35,522 nucleotides of DNA, taken from positions 1 to 35,522 of the forward strand of contig JAFGHP010000098.1 in assembly GCA_016930055.1 (NCBI GenBank). Reading direction: 5' to 3'. Shown in pieces: positions 26,113 to 34,865 of this stretch. The notes under the pieces were generated by a model. It ran no database searches. It was given only the letters and a program-made list of their open reading frames with translations, and had not been told where the DNA came from. The position numbers were made by a program, and so were the translations under genes. The stretch's first letter is position 1. Every line of letters starts with the position of its first letter. Source of the stretch: Candidatus Bathyarchaeota archaeon (lineage in GTDB: Archaea > Thermoproteota > Bathyarchaeia > TCS64).

Positions 26113-26640
26113 ATGTTTAAATTAAAATTTGTACTCATTTTTTTATGTACTTTTTTGATGTTTAACAATATTTTGATTTGTGAAGGATATGCAATAAGCG
26201 GATATGAATGGGATTCTTCTAAAGTTGATCCTCTTAAATATTATAATGCAAATTCGTATTTTTTAATAGATTCAGCTGCTTATGATTGGAATTATTGTTT
26301 GTGGGGGTATCCCTCCCTATCCTCTGTTTCAATCACAAATGAAGATGTATGGGTTGAACCTGATGATTTTGGGGAAACTGGATGGTCAGGTATATTCATA
26401 GCATGGGAAACAGAAGGGTATAACTATCTTTATTGTTATATTTTTATTAATACTTATGAAATTATGTATTATTCAAATGATGAAATAAAATCTGTAATTG
26501 CACACGAATTTGGTCATTGTTGGGGTTTAGCACACGTTTATACTAATAATTTAATGAATCCTAGCGATTTTGATAGATTTTCGAATTATGTATATTCTCC
26601 TAAGGATGATGATGTAGATGGTGTGGGTTCAATTTATTAA
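26113..26640 (+). CDS. Secreted metzincin (matrixin-like) zinc metalloprotease
   Basis: A 175 aa exported protease. Residues 1-27 form a signal peptide with Lys residues, a long Phe/Leu-rich core and a possible cleavage after EGYA. The catalytic motif H131-E-F-G-H135-C-W-G138-L-A-H141 is the extended HExxHxxGxxH of metzincins, and M148 in NLMNP fits the Met-turn. There is no propeptide, so activation must be controlled another way. The mature domain has few Cys and many Trp/Tyr residues. It is followed 12 nt later by a membrane-anchored exported protein, which could be a partner or inhibitor. Exact family: matrixin/M10-like; substrate unknown. Confidence 0.82.
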   Translation: MFKLKFVLIFLCTFLMFNNILICEGYAISGYEWDSSKVDPLKYYNANSYFLIDSAAYDWNYCLWGYPSLSSVSITNEDVWVEPDDFGETGWSGIFIAWETEGYNYLYCYIFINTYEIMYYSNDEIKSVIAHEFGHCWGLAHVYTNNLMNPSDFDRFSNYVYSPKDDDVDGVGSIY

Positions 26641-26652
26641 GAAGGGGTAGAA

Positions 26653-27240
26653 ATGAAAAAAAATAATATCTTTCTATTTATAATTATAAGTATATTAATT
26701 TTAACTTTAATTAACATTAATGTATTTGATGTATATGAAAATATTGATGATACTAAAAATCGTTATATTGACGTATCATGGGTTAAAAAATATACTTCTT
26801 TAAAAGATCTTTATAATGATTCATATGTTGTTATAATAGGTGAAGTACTTTCAACTAATTATCGAAATATATTAGTTAAAAGTAATGTTACTTCTGTTCC
26901 CTTTACTGATTTTGTGATTAAAATTAATTCAGTACTAAAAGGTTTCGTATCAAATGATACTATAGTTGTATCTCAAACTGGTGGATTATTAAATGATGTA
27001 TTATTTATGATCCGCGATGATCCTTTAATGCAAAATGGTGATAAAGTTATTTTATTTTTAAATAAGGAAGAAAAGTATGGCAGTCATTTTATTTTAGGTG
27101 GTCCTCAAGGAAGATTCGTTATTCTCAATGATCATGTTTTTTCAATAGGTGAACTTCAGCCACAAACAGATTCAATTACAAAATCATTATGGACAAAAGG
27201 CATTACTCTTGATGATTTTACTGATGATATCAGATCTTAA
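26653..27240 (+). CDS. Exported or membrane-anchored protein of unknown function
   Basis: A 195 aa protein with an N-terminal hydrophobic segment (residues about 5-27) that looks like an uncleaved anchor or a signal peptide. The rest is predicted to be an extracellular beta-rich domain: SYVVIIGEVLSTNYR, then TDFVIKINSVLKGFVSND, VVSQTGG, GDKVILFLNKEEKYG and HFILGGPQGRFVILND. I do not recognise a named family, although similar OB-like exported domains with a GGPQGRF segment seem familiar from prokaryotic hypotheticals. It has AGAAGGGG upstream and sits 12 nt after the metzincin, so the two are probably one operon. Confidence 0.7.
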   Translation: MKKNNIFLFIIISILILTLININVFDVYENIDDTKNRYIDVSWVKKYTSLKDLYNDSYVVIIGEVLSTNYRNILVKSNVTSVPFTDFVIKINSVLKGFVSNDTIVVSQTGGLLNDVLFMIRDDPLMQNGDKVILFLNKEEKYGSHFILGGPQGRFVILNDHVFSIGELQPQTDSITKSLWTKGITLDDFTDDIRS

Positions 27241-27344
27241 TTATTTTAAAATAATTTTTATTAATAAATTATTAGGTCATTATTGATAAATTAGAACTAA
27301 GTATATTTTAAGTAGTAAATTAAGATGATTATAGGTGTTCCAGG

Positions 27345-27872
27345 TTGGATCCACTCGAAAAAATTTGCAGTAAAATTGCCGCGGAAGAAAGTGATGCTTG
27401 GGCAGCTGTAGGAGTTATTTTGCGTTGGGATGATGATGAATTAGAAACTTTGGTTGTGAAACGAGCAGTAGTAGAGGGTGATCCGTGGAGTGGAGATATG
27501 GCTTTTCCTGGAGGAAAAAAATGCGGTAAAGATAGTTGCCTAATTGATACCGTTCAACGTGAAGTTTTTGAAGAAACTGGCATAGAGTTATCTAAAGCAA
27601 CTTTTTTAGGTTATTTTCCAATGATTTTAACTAGTATTAGACCTGGGTCAACTGTTTTACCTTTATTTTATCTTTATAATGGGGAACCAGAAATCCATCT
27701 CAACTCAGAGTTAACAAAATATTATTGGATTCATTTAAGTGACTTAAGGAGTAAACAAAAAAAAGCTATAATAAAAAACCGAGAAACCCCCGTTTTTGAT
27801 TTAGGTGAAAACAAAATTTGGGGATTAACCTATAAAATGCTTGAGAAAATCTTAGAAATGCTAGAGATTTAA
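27345..27872 (+). CDS. NUDIX hydrolase, CoA-pyrophosphatase-like
   Basis: A 175 aa NUDIX enzyme. The box is of the CoA-pyrophosphatase (UPF0035/NudL) style: FPGGK, a spaced Asp-Ser (KDS), a helix ending TVQREVFEETGI, with the catalytic Arg-Glu and Glu-Glu pairs. Upstream, WAAVGVILRWDDDELETLVVKRA and downstream TSIRPGSTVLPLFYLY fit that group, which usually hydrolyses CoA and derivatives to 3'-phospho-ADP. The real substrate is not proven. The start is TTG at 27345. The 3' end overlaps the convergent sucD by 12 nt. Confidence 0.82.
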   Translation: MDPLEKICSKIAAEESDAWAAVGVILRWDDDELETLVVKRAVVEGDPWSGDMAFPGGKKCGKDSCLIDTVQREVFEETGIELSKATFLGYFPMILTSIRPGSTVLPLFYLYNGEPEIHLNSELTKYYWIHLSDLRSKQKKAIIKNRETPVFDLGENKIWGLTYKMLEKILEMLEI

Positions 27873-28736
27873 AACATTTTTTAAAGTTTTGGCTACTTCA
27901 ATTGGTTTTAAACCCACATATACTCCTGCAGCTCTTAAAGCATTCATTTTTCCTTCTGCAGTTCCGGTTCCACCTGAAATGATTGCTCCTGCATGACCCA
28001 TTCTTTTACCTGGTATTGCTGCTCTTCCCGCAATGTAAGCAGAGATCGGTTTAGTGAATCCTCCTGATGCTATGAAATCTGCGGCTCTTTCTTCAGCATC
28101 TCCACCAATCTCCCCAATCAAAGCAACGCCTTTTGTCTCAGAATCTTCTTGAAACCACTTTAAGAGACTAACATAATCTAATCCAACAATTGGATCCCCT
28201 CCTATCCCTATACAAGTGGTTTCACCTAAACCTACGTTAGTAATATGTGCAGCGACTTCATAAAACAAAGTCCCACTTCTACTAATTATGCCAATTTTTC
28301 CTGGAGAAAAAATTTGAGCAGGCATTATACCCATTTTAGATTCACCTGCTTTAATGATCCCTGGTGTGTTGGGGCCAATTATCGTTATTTCTTTTTGTTT
28401 TGCGTGTGCTAAAATTTCTATTGTGTCTCTAACTGGTATTCCTTCAGTTATTATGACTATTGGATCAAGTTTTGCTTCAATTGCTTCTAGAGCAGCGTCT
28501 AAAGTACCTGAGGCTGGTACATAAATAATGCTTGCATTTCCACCCTTAGCTTGCTTTGCTTCTATTACAGTGTCATAAACAGGGACTCCCTCTACTTCTT
28601 GTCCTCCTCTCCCAGGTGTTGATCCTGCAACAATTTTTGTGCCATATTCAAGCATTAATTTGGTGTGGAATCTTCCTTGAGTTCCAGTTATACCTTGTAC
28701 AATTACTTTAGTTTCATTATTAATCATTTTAACCAT
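27861..28736 (-). CDS. sucD: Succinyl-CoA synthetase (ADP/GDP-forming) alpha subunit
   Basis: The alpha subunit of the citric-acid-cycle enzyme that couples succinyl-CoA hydrolysis to nucleotide phosphorylation. The CoA-binding Rossmann domain begins [18 protein letters not shown]. The phosphorylated histidine is His248 in [17 protein letters not shown]. The length (291 aa) is normal. The first ATG (28736) gives MVKMINNE; the second ATG three codons in is possible. It lies 1 nt after sucC on the same strand. In archaea the same fold is used for other acyl-CoA synthetases, but the two-subunit arrangement favours succinyl-CoA. Confidence 0.93.
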   Translation of the reverse strand: MVKMINNETKVIVQGITGTQGRFHTKLMLEYGTKIVAGSTPGRGGQEVEGVPVYDTVIEAKQAKGGNASIIYVPASGTLDAALEAIEAKLDPIVIITEGIPVRDTIEILAHAKQKEITIIGPNTPGIIKAGESKMGIMPAQIFSPGKIGIISRSGTLFYEVAAHITNVGLGETTCIGIGGDPIVGLDYVSLLKWFQEDSETKGVALIGEIGGDAEERAADFIASGGFTKPISAYIAGRAAIPGKRMGHAGAIISGGTGTAEGKMNALRAAGVYVGLKPIEVAKTLKNVLNL

Positions 28737-28737
28737 T

Positions 28738-29880
28738 TTAAATACCTTCAGTTAATTTCACTATTCTATCTGCTGCAGCTTCCATTGTGTCATAACTGTT
28801 AATTCCTGCATCGGAAAGAATTTTTTTTCCCTCTTCTTCATTTGTTCCCATCATTCTAACTACAATAGGCTTATTGATCCCTAATTTTTTCTGAGCATTA
28901 ACTATTCCTTTAGCAGTATCATCACATCTAGTTATTCCTCCTAGAACATTAACAAAAAGTGATTTTATATGTTCATCCATTAACACAAATTCAATAGCTT
29001 TACTAATTCTATCAGGGTTGGCACCACCACCTAAATCAAGAAAGTTCCCTGGTTTACCACCATTAAGCATAACTGTGTCTAAAGTTGCCATTGTTAACCC
29101 TGCACCATTTCCAATAATCCCAATGTCACCATCAAGTTCTACATATACAAGATCCATTTTTCTAGCTTCAATTTCTCGTTGTGTGAGTTCTCCTTCATAA
29201 CTTTCAAATAAACGTTCTTCTAAATCTTTATGTCTGTAAAGAGAATTATTATCAACATTTAATCTAGCATCTGTAGCAATAAAACCCTCTTCGGTTTCAA
29301 CTAATGGATTAATCTCAGCTAGCTCGGCATCAGTTTCAAAAGCAACTTTGTAAAGCTTTAAAATTATCGAAGCTAAATCAATCATTTTTTTGCTTGAATA
29401 ACCTAAATGTTTAGCAATGTAAATTGCATGGTAACTTCTTAAACCTAAAATCGGTTCAATAATTTTTTTTACAATTTTTTCTGGTTGTTTAACAGCAATC
29501 TCTTCAATGTCCATTCCCCCTGAAGACGATGTTAGTATAACATAAGATTTAGAATTTCTATCAACGGTTATTCCTAAATAAATTTCTTTTTTAATCAAAA
29601 TTTTCTCTTCTATTAAAATTTTGTTTACTGATAATTCTCGAATTTTTTGATTTAGCATCTGCTGAGTAAGTGAATATGCTTGTGATGGGGTATCCGCAAA
29701 TTGAATACCTCCTGCTTTTCCTCTTCCTCCAATAGGTATCTGTGCTTTGATTACAACTGGTTTAGCTAAACCCTCAGCAAATTTTTTTGCTGATTCTGGA
29801 TCTGTAACAATATTACCTTTCGGAATTGGGATGCTAAATTTATTGAATAATTCTTTTGCTTCATACTCTAAGAGTTTCAA
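28738..29880 (-). CDS. sucC: Succinyl-CoA synthetase beta subunit
   Basis: The 380 aa beta subunit supplies the ATP-grasp domain and the phosphohistidine-interacting loop. Visible are the N-terminal LLEYEAKELFNKFSIPIPKG, the ATP-grasp lid with VIKAQIPIGGRGKAGGIQ, the Mg-binding DARLNVDNNSLYRH, and the C-terminal CoA-ligase domain (GNGAGLTMATLD, NVLGGITRCDD, GTNEEEGKKIL). The start is TTG at 29880, the only sensible one before the conserved N-terminus. It is followed 1 nt later by sucD. The gap of 115 nt to the LLM oxidoreductase gene is AT-rich and probably contains its promoter. Confidence 0.93.
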   Translation of the reverse strand: MKLLEYEAKELFNKFSIPIPKGNIVTDPESAKKFAEGLAKPVVIKAQIPIGGRGKAGGIQFADTPSQAYSLTQQMLNQKIRELSVNKILIEEKILIKKEIYLGITVDRNSKSYVILTSSSGGMDIEEIAVKQPEKIVKKIIEPILGLRSYHAIYIAKHLGYSSKKMIDLASIILKLYKVAFETDAELAEINPLVETEEGFIATDARLNVDNNSLYRHKDLEERLFESYEGELTQREIEARKMDLVYVELDGDIGIIGNGAGLTMATLDTVMLNGGKPGNFLDLGGGANPDRISKAIEFVLMDEHIKSLFVNVLGGITRCDDTAKGIVNAQKKLGINKPIVVRMMGTNEEEGKKILSDAGINSYDTMEAAADRIVKLTEGI

Positions 29881-29995
29881 GAAGGAGCCCTCAAACTTTT
29901 AATTTTAACAAGGTGTGGTTCCAGATATTTGTTACTAAAATAACCCAAAAAACATTTAGTAATTATTTGAAAAAGATTATTGGTTTTATTATTCC

Positions 29996-30838
29996 TTATT
30001 TAAAAGATGGAATTATTTCTTCTGCAAATTTCTTCATTTCTGAAATGTACTGATCTCCTCTTTGGAAGTTTACTAGATAAAATGTTGCACCTTTTTTAAC
30101 TGCATTCTCTACTTTAGTTGTACTTTCTGGTGATCCCATTCCCATTGAACCTAACATAAAATTAATTTTATTTTCTCTACCAGCTTTTTTTGCTGATTCA
30201 GTTACTATGTTTTTTACTTCCTCGAAGTCTAAATCTCCCCAAGGTGGATAATATACAATATCTGCATATTTTCCAGTAATATTTAACATTCTTTTACCGG
30301 TACCACCAAAAAGAAGAGTAGGATAGGGTTTCTGTAAAGGTTTAGGTTCTAAAACTGCTCCTTTTATGGTATAGAAACGTCCATTAAAATCTACTTTTTC
30401 TTTGGTCCATAATTCTATAATGATTTTTAATGCTTCTTCTGTTTTGCTTAACCTTACAGCATCAGGATCCCATTTACTGTATCCATCAAACTCAACTTTA
30501 CTCCAACCTGCACCACACCCAAGTACAACTCGACCTTTAGAAAGAATATCTAAAGTACTAAGCATTTTAGCTAACATTCCAGGAGGACGGAAAGTTAATG
30601 GAGTGACTAGAGTACCTAAATTAATTTTTTCAGTTTTTGCGGCTAACCATGTTAGAGCTATCCAACTTTCTAATGTTGAAAAACTATCTTGTCTTCTCAT
30701 TCCTCCTCTTTCACCCCACATGTAGTGGTCTGGAATAAGAACTCCATCAAAATTTTGGTTGTCAGCTTCTTGGATTACTTTACTAATTTTCTCCCAATCT
30801 GAATAATAGTTACCTAAACCCCCTAAATAAAATTTCAT
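29996..30838 (-). CDS. LLM-class (F420-dependent type) oxidoreductase
   Basis: A 280 aa TIM-barrel flavin/F420 enzyme of the luciferase-like family. The N-terminus LGGLGNYYSDWEKISKVIQEADNQNFDGVLIPDHY, the LGTLVTPLTFRPPGMLAKMLSTLDILSKGRVVLGCGAGW block and the PYPTLLFGGTGKRML segment are the usual signature. The reaction is not deducible; relatives oxidise or reduce alcohols, enones or methylene-H4MPT with F420. No F420 biosynthesis gene is present here, so the cofactor choice is inferred from the archaeal context. ATG start at 30838, 69 nt after the MFS gene's end on the same strand. Confidence 0.88.
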   Translation of the reverse strand: MKFYLGGLGNYYSDWEKISKVIQEADNQNFDGVLIPDHYMWGERGGMRRQDSFSTLESWIALTWLAAKTEKINLGTLVTPLTFRPPGMLAKMLSTLDILSKGRVVLGCGAGWSKVEFDGYSKWDPDAVRLSKTEEALKIIIELWTKEKVDFNGRFYTIKGAVLEPKPLQKPYPTLLFGGTGKRMLNITGKYADIVYYPPWGDLDFEEVKNIVTESAKKAGRENKINFMLGSMGMGSPESTTKVENAVKKGATFYLVNFQRGDQYISEMKKFAEEIIPSFK

Positions 30839-30907
30839 TATATAATCACAATAAATGATTTGTAACTATTTGCTATAAACAATGTTTTTAAAAATTATTA
30901 GATGTCC

Positions 30908-32197
30908 CTATTTTTTACTATTATTTATTGGTTCTATATCTATTTCATCACTTAATTGATTATAATCATTTATGACTCCCAATTTTTCCCCTCTAGTGGG
31001 TTCTTTAACTCCAAACCAGAATATGAATGCAGAAATTAAACCAACTATCCCAGATATCATAAACGGCATCTCTGGACTAAATGTTTGCCACAGCCACCCT
31101 CCAAAAATTGCTGATGGTGCACCAATTATTGCAGTAAGCGTGTTTTGAGTACCAATAACAGTCGCACGCTTCTCAGGCGGAACAATATCTGCAATTAGAG
31201 CATTCCAAGACGGTCCACCGGCTGTTCTGTTTGCACCTCCTAAAGCTTGAGCAAATCCATTAGATAAACGAGCTATAGCATATCCATTGAAATCTGTAGC
31301 TGCTACAATAACCCATTGGGTTAACGGATTGGTGAGCCTTGAAAGCATGATGTTGTTTTTTCTTCCATAACGATCACTTAACATACCTCCAGGTAATGCA
31401 AATATTGCTGTCAATAAACCTACACCCGTAGTTATGATACCTAATTGAGTATTTGTTATTTTAAGTACATCTAAAGCATACAAATTCATAAAATCCATGA
31501 CCAGTCTCGAACTAAAGCTACTAATTATTGCTACAAGAAGCATTACTTGAATGGGTTTTGTCTGTCCAGTAATTAATTCTCTCGATAAAATGGGTTTCCT
31601 TTTTTTAAGAGGTGTAGTTGTTATTGTTTCTTCCGTGTATTTCCAACGAATTAAAGAAATAAAAATACTTACAAATATTTGTAATATTAAAAAAGTCTTT
31701 AATCCTTCAACATATCCAAATGAATCCATAACTACGCCTCCAATTAACGGACTTATTATTCTAGGCAGTGACGTGATCGTACTATAAACTCCATAACCAG
31801 TACCTCTACGTTCTTCAGGCATAGAATCTGCAATTATAGCAGTAAAAGCTGGCATGTAAATACTAGTTAAACCAGTAAAAAAGGATGCAAGCATAATCCA
31901 TTCCCAACTCGGTGCAAGAAGATAAATCAAAGGAGAAAAAGTACGTAAAAAAGTTCCATAAACAATAATTCTTCTACGACCATATCTATCAGCAAGTATC
32001 CCTCCGGGTAAAGCAAAAATCATGTTCTGTGCAGATCTTATACCCGAAATAAGACCAATAGCTACTGTTGTAGCTCCTAAATTATCCTTCAAATATTTAG
32101 GCCAGAAAGGATTCCACGTCATTTGTACAAGACTATAAGTCATTGTAGTAAGTGATATCGCTAAGATATTTTTATTACTAAACACGTCTTTAATCAT
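30908..32197 (-). CDS. Major facilitator superfamily (MFS) transporter
   Basis: A 429 aa secondary transporter with about twelve membrane helices. Both halves show the cytoplasmic loop-2 signature: GGILADRYGRRRIIVYG in the first half (after helix 2) and GGMLSDRYGRKNNIM in the second half. The TYSLVQMTWNPFWPKYL start and the GAPSAIFGGWLW segment are typical of drug-efflux-like and related permeases. The substrate is not inferable. The N-terminus begins MIKDVFSNKN. The C-terminus is polar and soluble. It is transcribed in the same direction as the LLM gene, but the 69 nt gap means a shared operon is only possible. Confidence 0.88.
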   Translation of the reverse strand: MIKDVFSNKNILAISLTTMTYSLVQMTWNPFWPKYLKDNLGATTVAIGLISGIRSAQNMIFALPGGILADRYGRRRIIVYGTFLRTFSPLIYLLAPSWEWIMLASFFTGLTSIYMPAFTAIIADSMPEERRGTGYGVYSTITSLPRIISPLIGGVVMDSFGYVEGLKTFLILQIFVSIFISLIRWKYTEETITTTPLKKRKPILSRELITGQTKPIQVMLLVAIISSFSSRLVMDFMNLYALDVLKITNTQLGIITTGVGLLTAIFALPGGMLSDRYGRKNNIMLSRLTNPLTQWVIVAATDFNGYAIARLSNGFAQALGGANRTAGGPSWNALIADIVPPEKRATVIGTQNTLTAIIGAPSAIFGGWLWQTFSPEMPFMISGIVGLISAFIFWFGVKEPTRGEKLGVINDYNQLSDEIDIEPINNSKK

Positions 32198-32406
32198 TTC
32201 AACATATTCTTTAAGAGCTATTTTTTACCACTCAACCTCAATAATAACCACTAATATATTATTTCCCTGAAATTTAATAGTTATTAATTAAAAAAGAAAA
32301 AAACATCACTCAAAAAACATATAATAAAAAAATAAAATAAAAAATTAATAAATTTTTTAAAAAACGAAATAATTTCCGAGTATTATTACTATTAACTTTA
32401 ATTATT

Positions 32407-32427
32407 AAAATGCGGATGTTGGGATTC
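32407..32427 (-). repeat. Candidate attachment-site remnant matching the tRNA-Leu 3' end
   Basis: These 21 nt match 35440-35460 at 19 of 21 positions (mismatches at the 11th and 13th base) and in the same orientation. The shared block is the 3' acceptor end plus part of the T arm of the tRNA-Leu. No partner acceptor strand or T-stem 5' half is present here, so it is a fragment, not a tRNA gene. It fits the far end of an element inserted at the tRNA. Chance similarity is possible. Confidence 0.5.
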
Positions 32428-32589
32428 AGACTATCCAAACTCTGGATATATCTCACGATTCCTTCCCCTTTTTTATTTTCTTAAATATATTTATCTTACT
32501 CTCTTAATTTATTGTTAAAAATTAATATCACCCTGATGGCAAAATTAAGACAATGGATCTTTTAAAGTAACATGTTTACTAAAATATTA

Positions 32590-32621
32590 TCCCAATTTTA
32601 CTGAGGATCTAAATATTGGGA
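32590..32621 (-). terminator. Inverted repeat after the oligopeptidase gene
   Basis: On the minus strand TCCCAAT pairs with ATTGGGA around a 18 nt loop, with an extra TTT/AAA pairing after a bulge, about 15-45 nt after the stop codon of the oligopeptidase gene. A short T-containing tract follows. It could be a transcription terminator carried in with the gene, or simply a stem-loop. Archaea mostly terminate at T-runs, so its function is uncertain. Confidence 0.4.
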
Positions 32622-32636
32622 GAGGTGCTATATTGT

Positions 32637-34613
32637 TTAATTAAGGTGTTCTCTTAGCCATGCAGCTGTTCGTCTGTCTATGTCACGTCGATGAACTGGG
32701 TCTGAGGGGTGGTGTCCAGCGACTGGGTAGGCGATGAATTTTGTCTTCACGCTATTGTCCCTAAGTGTATGATAGAGGATAAAGGATTCAGTTATTGGAA
32801 CTCGCTGGTCTCCTGTATCACATAGTACTAGAGTGGGTGCCTTGATATGTGGTGCGTAGGTTATTGGAGCTTGTTCACGGTAAGCTTGAAGGTGTTTCGG
32901 ATCTGTGAAAGGTGAGCCTTTATAGTATGTAGCGACAGAAGAGTGAATATCACTGAGGACATATTGATCTATGTGGTCAGTGACTGAGGCACCAGCAACT
33001 CCTACTCGCCAACGATCAGGGTAGTTGCCAAGTAGCCATGTGGTCATGTAACCTCCATATGACCAACCAGAAACCGCCATCCTTGAGGGATCTGCAATGC
33101 CTCGTTTGATCAGTAAATCCACTCCAGACATAATGTCACGTCCAGGCCCCGCACCAGCATCATTCCAAATGGCTGCTTGATATTTATTCCCCCGGTTGTC
33201 ACTGCCACGGTAGTTTGGTTGAAATACTATCCATCCATGTGACGCGAGCCACTGGGCACGTGCTGAGAAGGCCATGGTGGAGGTTCCTCGGGGGCCCCCG
33301 TGAATGTGGAGTACAAGAGGATACTTTTGACCTGGTTGATATTCAGGGGGATAAGTTAAGATTCCGTCCATGTCGAAACCATCGGCGCCACGCCAGCTAA
33401 TTGACTCTTGTTTTCCGAGTTCGAGTTCTGCTATATGCGCATTATAGTCTGTTAGTCGTTGGAATTGACTGCCTGGTTTTTCTTGGTAATAGAGTTCAGT
33501 GGGACGATCTGGTTCGCTTGCTAATAATGCAATCTGGTTAGAACGTGAAACAGTGATTTCAGAACCGATAACGGCTTTTCCTGTGTCTAGACGATGTTTG
33601 GGGCCATCAAGTGGCTGAATCCAGAGTCCTGGCATAGCGCCATCGTTAGCTCTGATAATAATTGAACGACTGTCTGACATCCATTGATGGACCCCCACAT
33701 TTCGATCCATCGTATGGGTCAAGCTTAGTCCCTCGCCTCCTTCTACAGGAGCGATGAAAATTTCTCTTCCTAATCGTGTGTCGCCGTCACAGGGATATGA
33801 GTAGGAAACATATTTTCCATCTGGCGAAAACATTGCACCAGACATGAGACGATTTACTTCATTAAGCAAGCGAATTGATCCGGTTTCCACATCGAGGATG
33901 CGAATACTGACATCCATAACATATCTTGGTCCAGGTGTAGGCTGATACATGAAAGCTATTTCCTTGCTATCTGGAGACCATGAAGGTGCTCCCGTGCTGT
34001 CAGCTGTCAATCCATGTGCGACTGACCATTCACCTGACGTCAACCGCTTGGCTTCTCCACCATTAACTGGAACGAGCCATAGATGGTGTGGACGAGGAGT
34101 CTCCATCAGGAGATAATTCACATCTGCTTCAAAAGAACGGTTATGACGTTCCTCACCCTCAAGCTTTAACGGTTCTTCTTGAGAGACATAAGCTAAAGCC
34201 CCTCCATCTGGACGCCACGAGTAGGCTCCTACGCCCATAGCAGCTTTGGAGACCTGCATCGCTTCTCCACCATCTATGGGAATAACAAAAATCTGGGGTT
34301 TTCCTTCTATCCGTGAAAGGAAAGCTAGACTTGAACCGGAGGGAGACCAGCGAGGTTTTGAGGCTTGCCTACGCGTCAATACCTTTTGAGCCCTTGTATC
34401 AACATCAACAAGCGTTAGTTCAACATCGTAACGGTTTTCATTGAAGTTTGTGTGGGAGACCAACACTGCGATGTAGCGACCATCGGGTGCAATCTGTGGG
34501 TCAGAGAGTTGCACGATACTACCATTATGCTCAAGCTTGAATCGCTTAATTACAGAATCAACAACTGCAACCTTTTTATCATCAACTATAAAATTATTCT
34601 CTTTAGAATCCAT
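32637..34613 (-). CDS. S9-family prolyl oligopeptidase / acylaminoacyl-peptidase
   Basis: A 658 aa serine peptidase. The first ~390 residues hold WD40-like/PD40 beta-propeller blades (repeats such as PRWSPSGSSLAFLS, PSWSPDSKEIAFMY, AMFSPDGKYVSYSY), which gate access to the active site. The C-terminal alpha/beta hydrolase has Ser518 in GWSYGGYM, Asp602 in TGDQRVP and His634 in AGHHPSD. The protein has no signal peptide, so it is probably cytosolic and cleaves short peptides or acyl-amino acids. Its base composition is about half GC, clearly above the AT-rich neighbours, which suggests recent horizontal transfer. The ATG is at 34613. Confidence 0.92.
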   Translation of the reverse strand: MDSKENNFIVDDKKVAVVDSVIKRFKLEHNGSIVQLSDPQIAPDGRYIAVLVSHTNFNENRYDVELTLVDVDTRAQKVLTRRQASKPRWSPSGSSLAFLSRIEGKPQIFVIPIDGGEAMQVSKAAMGVGAYSWRPDGGALAYVSQEEPLKLEGEERHNRSFEADVNYLLMETPRPHHLWLVPVNGGEAKRLTSGEWSVAHGLTADSTGAPSWSPDSKEIAFMYQPTPGPRYVMDVSIRILDVETGSIRLLNEVNRLMSGAMFSPDGKYVSYSYPCDGDTRLGREIFIAPVEGGEGLSLTHTMDRNVGVHQWMSDSRSIIIRANDGAMPGLWIQPLDGPKHRLDTGKAVIGSEITVSRSNQIALLASEPDRPTELYYQEKPGSQFQRLTDYNAHIAELELGKQESISWRGADGFDMDGILTYPPEYQPGQKYPLVLHIHGGPRGTSTMAFSARAQWLASHGWIVFQPNYRGSDNRGNKYQAAIWNDAGAGPGRDIMSGVDLLIKRGIADPSRMAVSGWSYGGYMTTWLLGNYPDRWRVGVAGASVTDHIDQYVLSDIHSSVATYYKGSPFTDPKHLQAYREQAPITYAPHIKAPTLVLCDTGDQRVPITESFILYHTLRDNSVKTKFIAYPVAGHHPSDPVHRRDIDRRTAAWLREHLN

Positions 34614-34865
34614 AAAATATCAAATTAAATAATCAGACATTTATTTAAGTTATTCTTAATATGAAGGCTTAAGCTCTACAAGTAACTTTTATCGTTGAAA
34701 CTAATTTTAAATTCTTTGATTCATAGATTGAAAATGAATAATCTATATGCAAAAATACTAACAACAATCATTGAAAAAAAAGAATCTAAGCTTAAAAAAT
34801 AATCACTAAACCAAACAACGTTTTTATCTTCGAATTTTAAATTTTATTTACATAGATAACGAGAT

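Larger units (their letters stand above)
32198..32636. other. 439 nt gene-free gap at the left edge of the island
   Basis: This AT-rich stretch, between the MFS start and the end of the oligopeptidase gene, holds no credible ORF. From left to right it contains a poly-A/T region (32230-32400), a 21-nt copy of the tRNA-Leu 3' end (32407-32427), a pyrimidine-rich tract (about 32460-32470), and a hairpin (32590-32621). The compositional break between chromosome and island falls in or near it. Confidence 0.6.

Noticed and set aside
32407-32470. A second tRNA gene at this position
   Set aside because: Only the acceptor 3' strand and part of the T arm are present. There is no matching 5' acceptor strand, D arm or anticodon arm nearby.
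34732-34802. Plus-strand 22-codon ORF (MNNLYAKILTTIIEKKESKL...)
   Set aside because: Very short, AT-driven, no ribosome-binding site and no similarity that I recognise; it lies in the 252 nt gap (34614-34865) where I see no gene.
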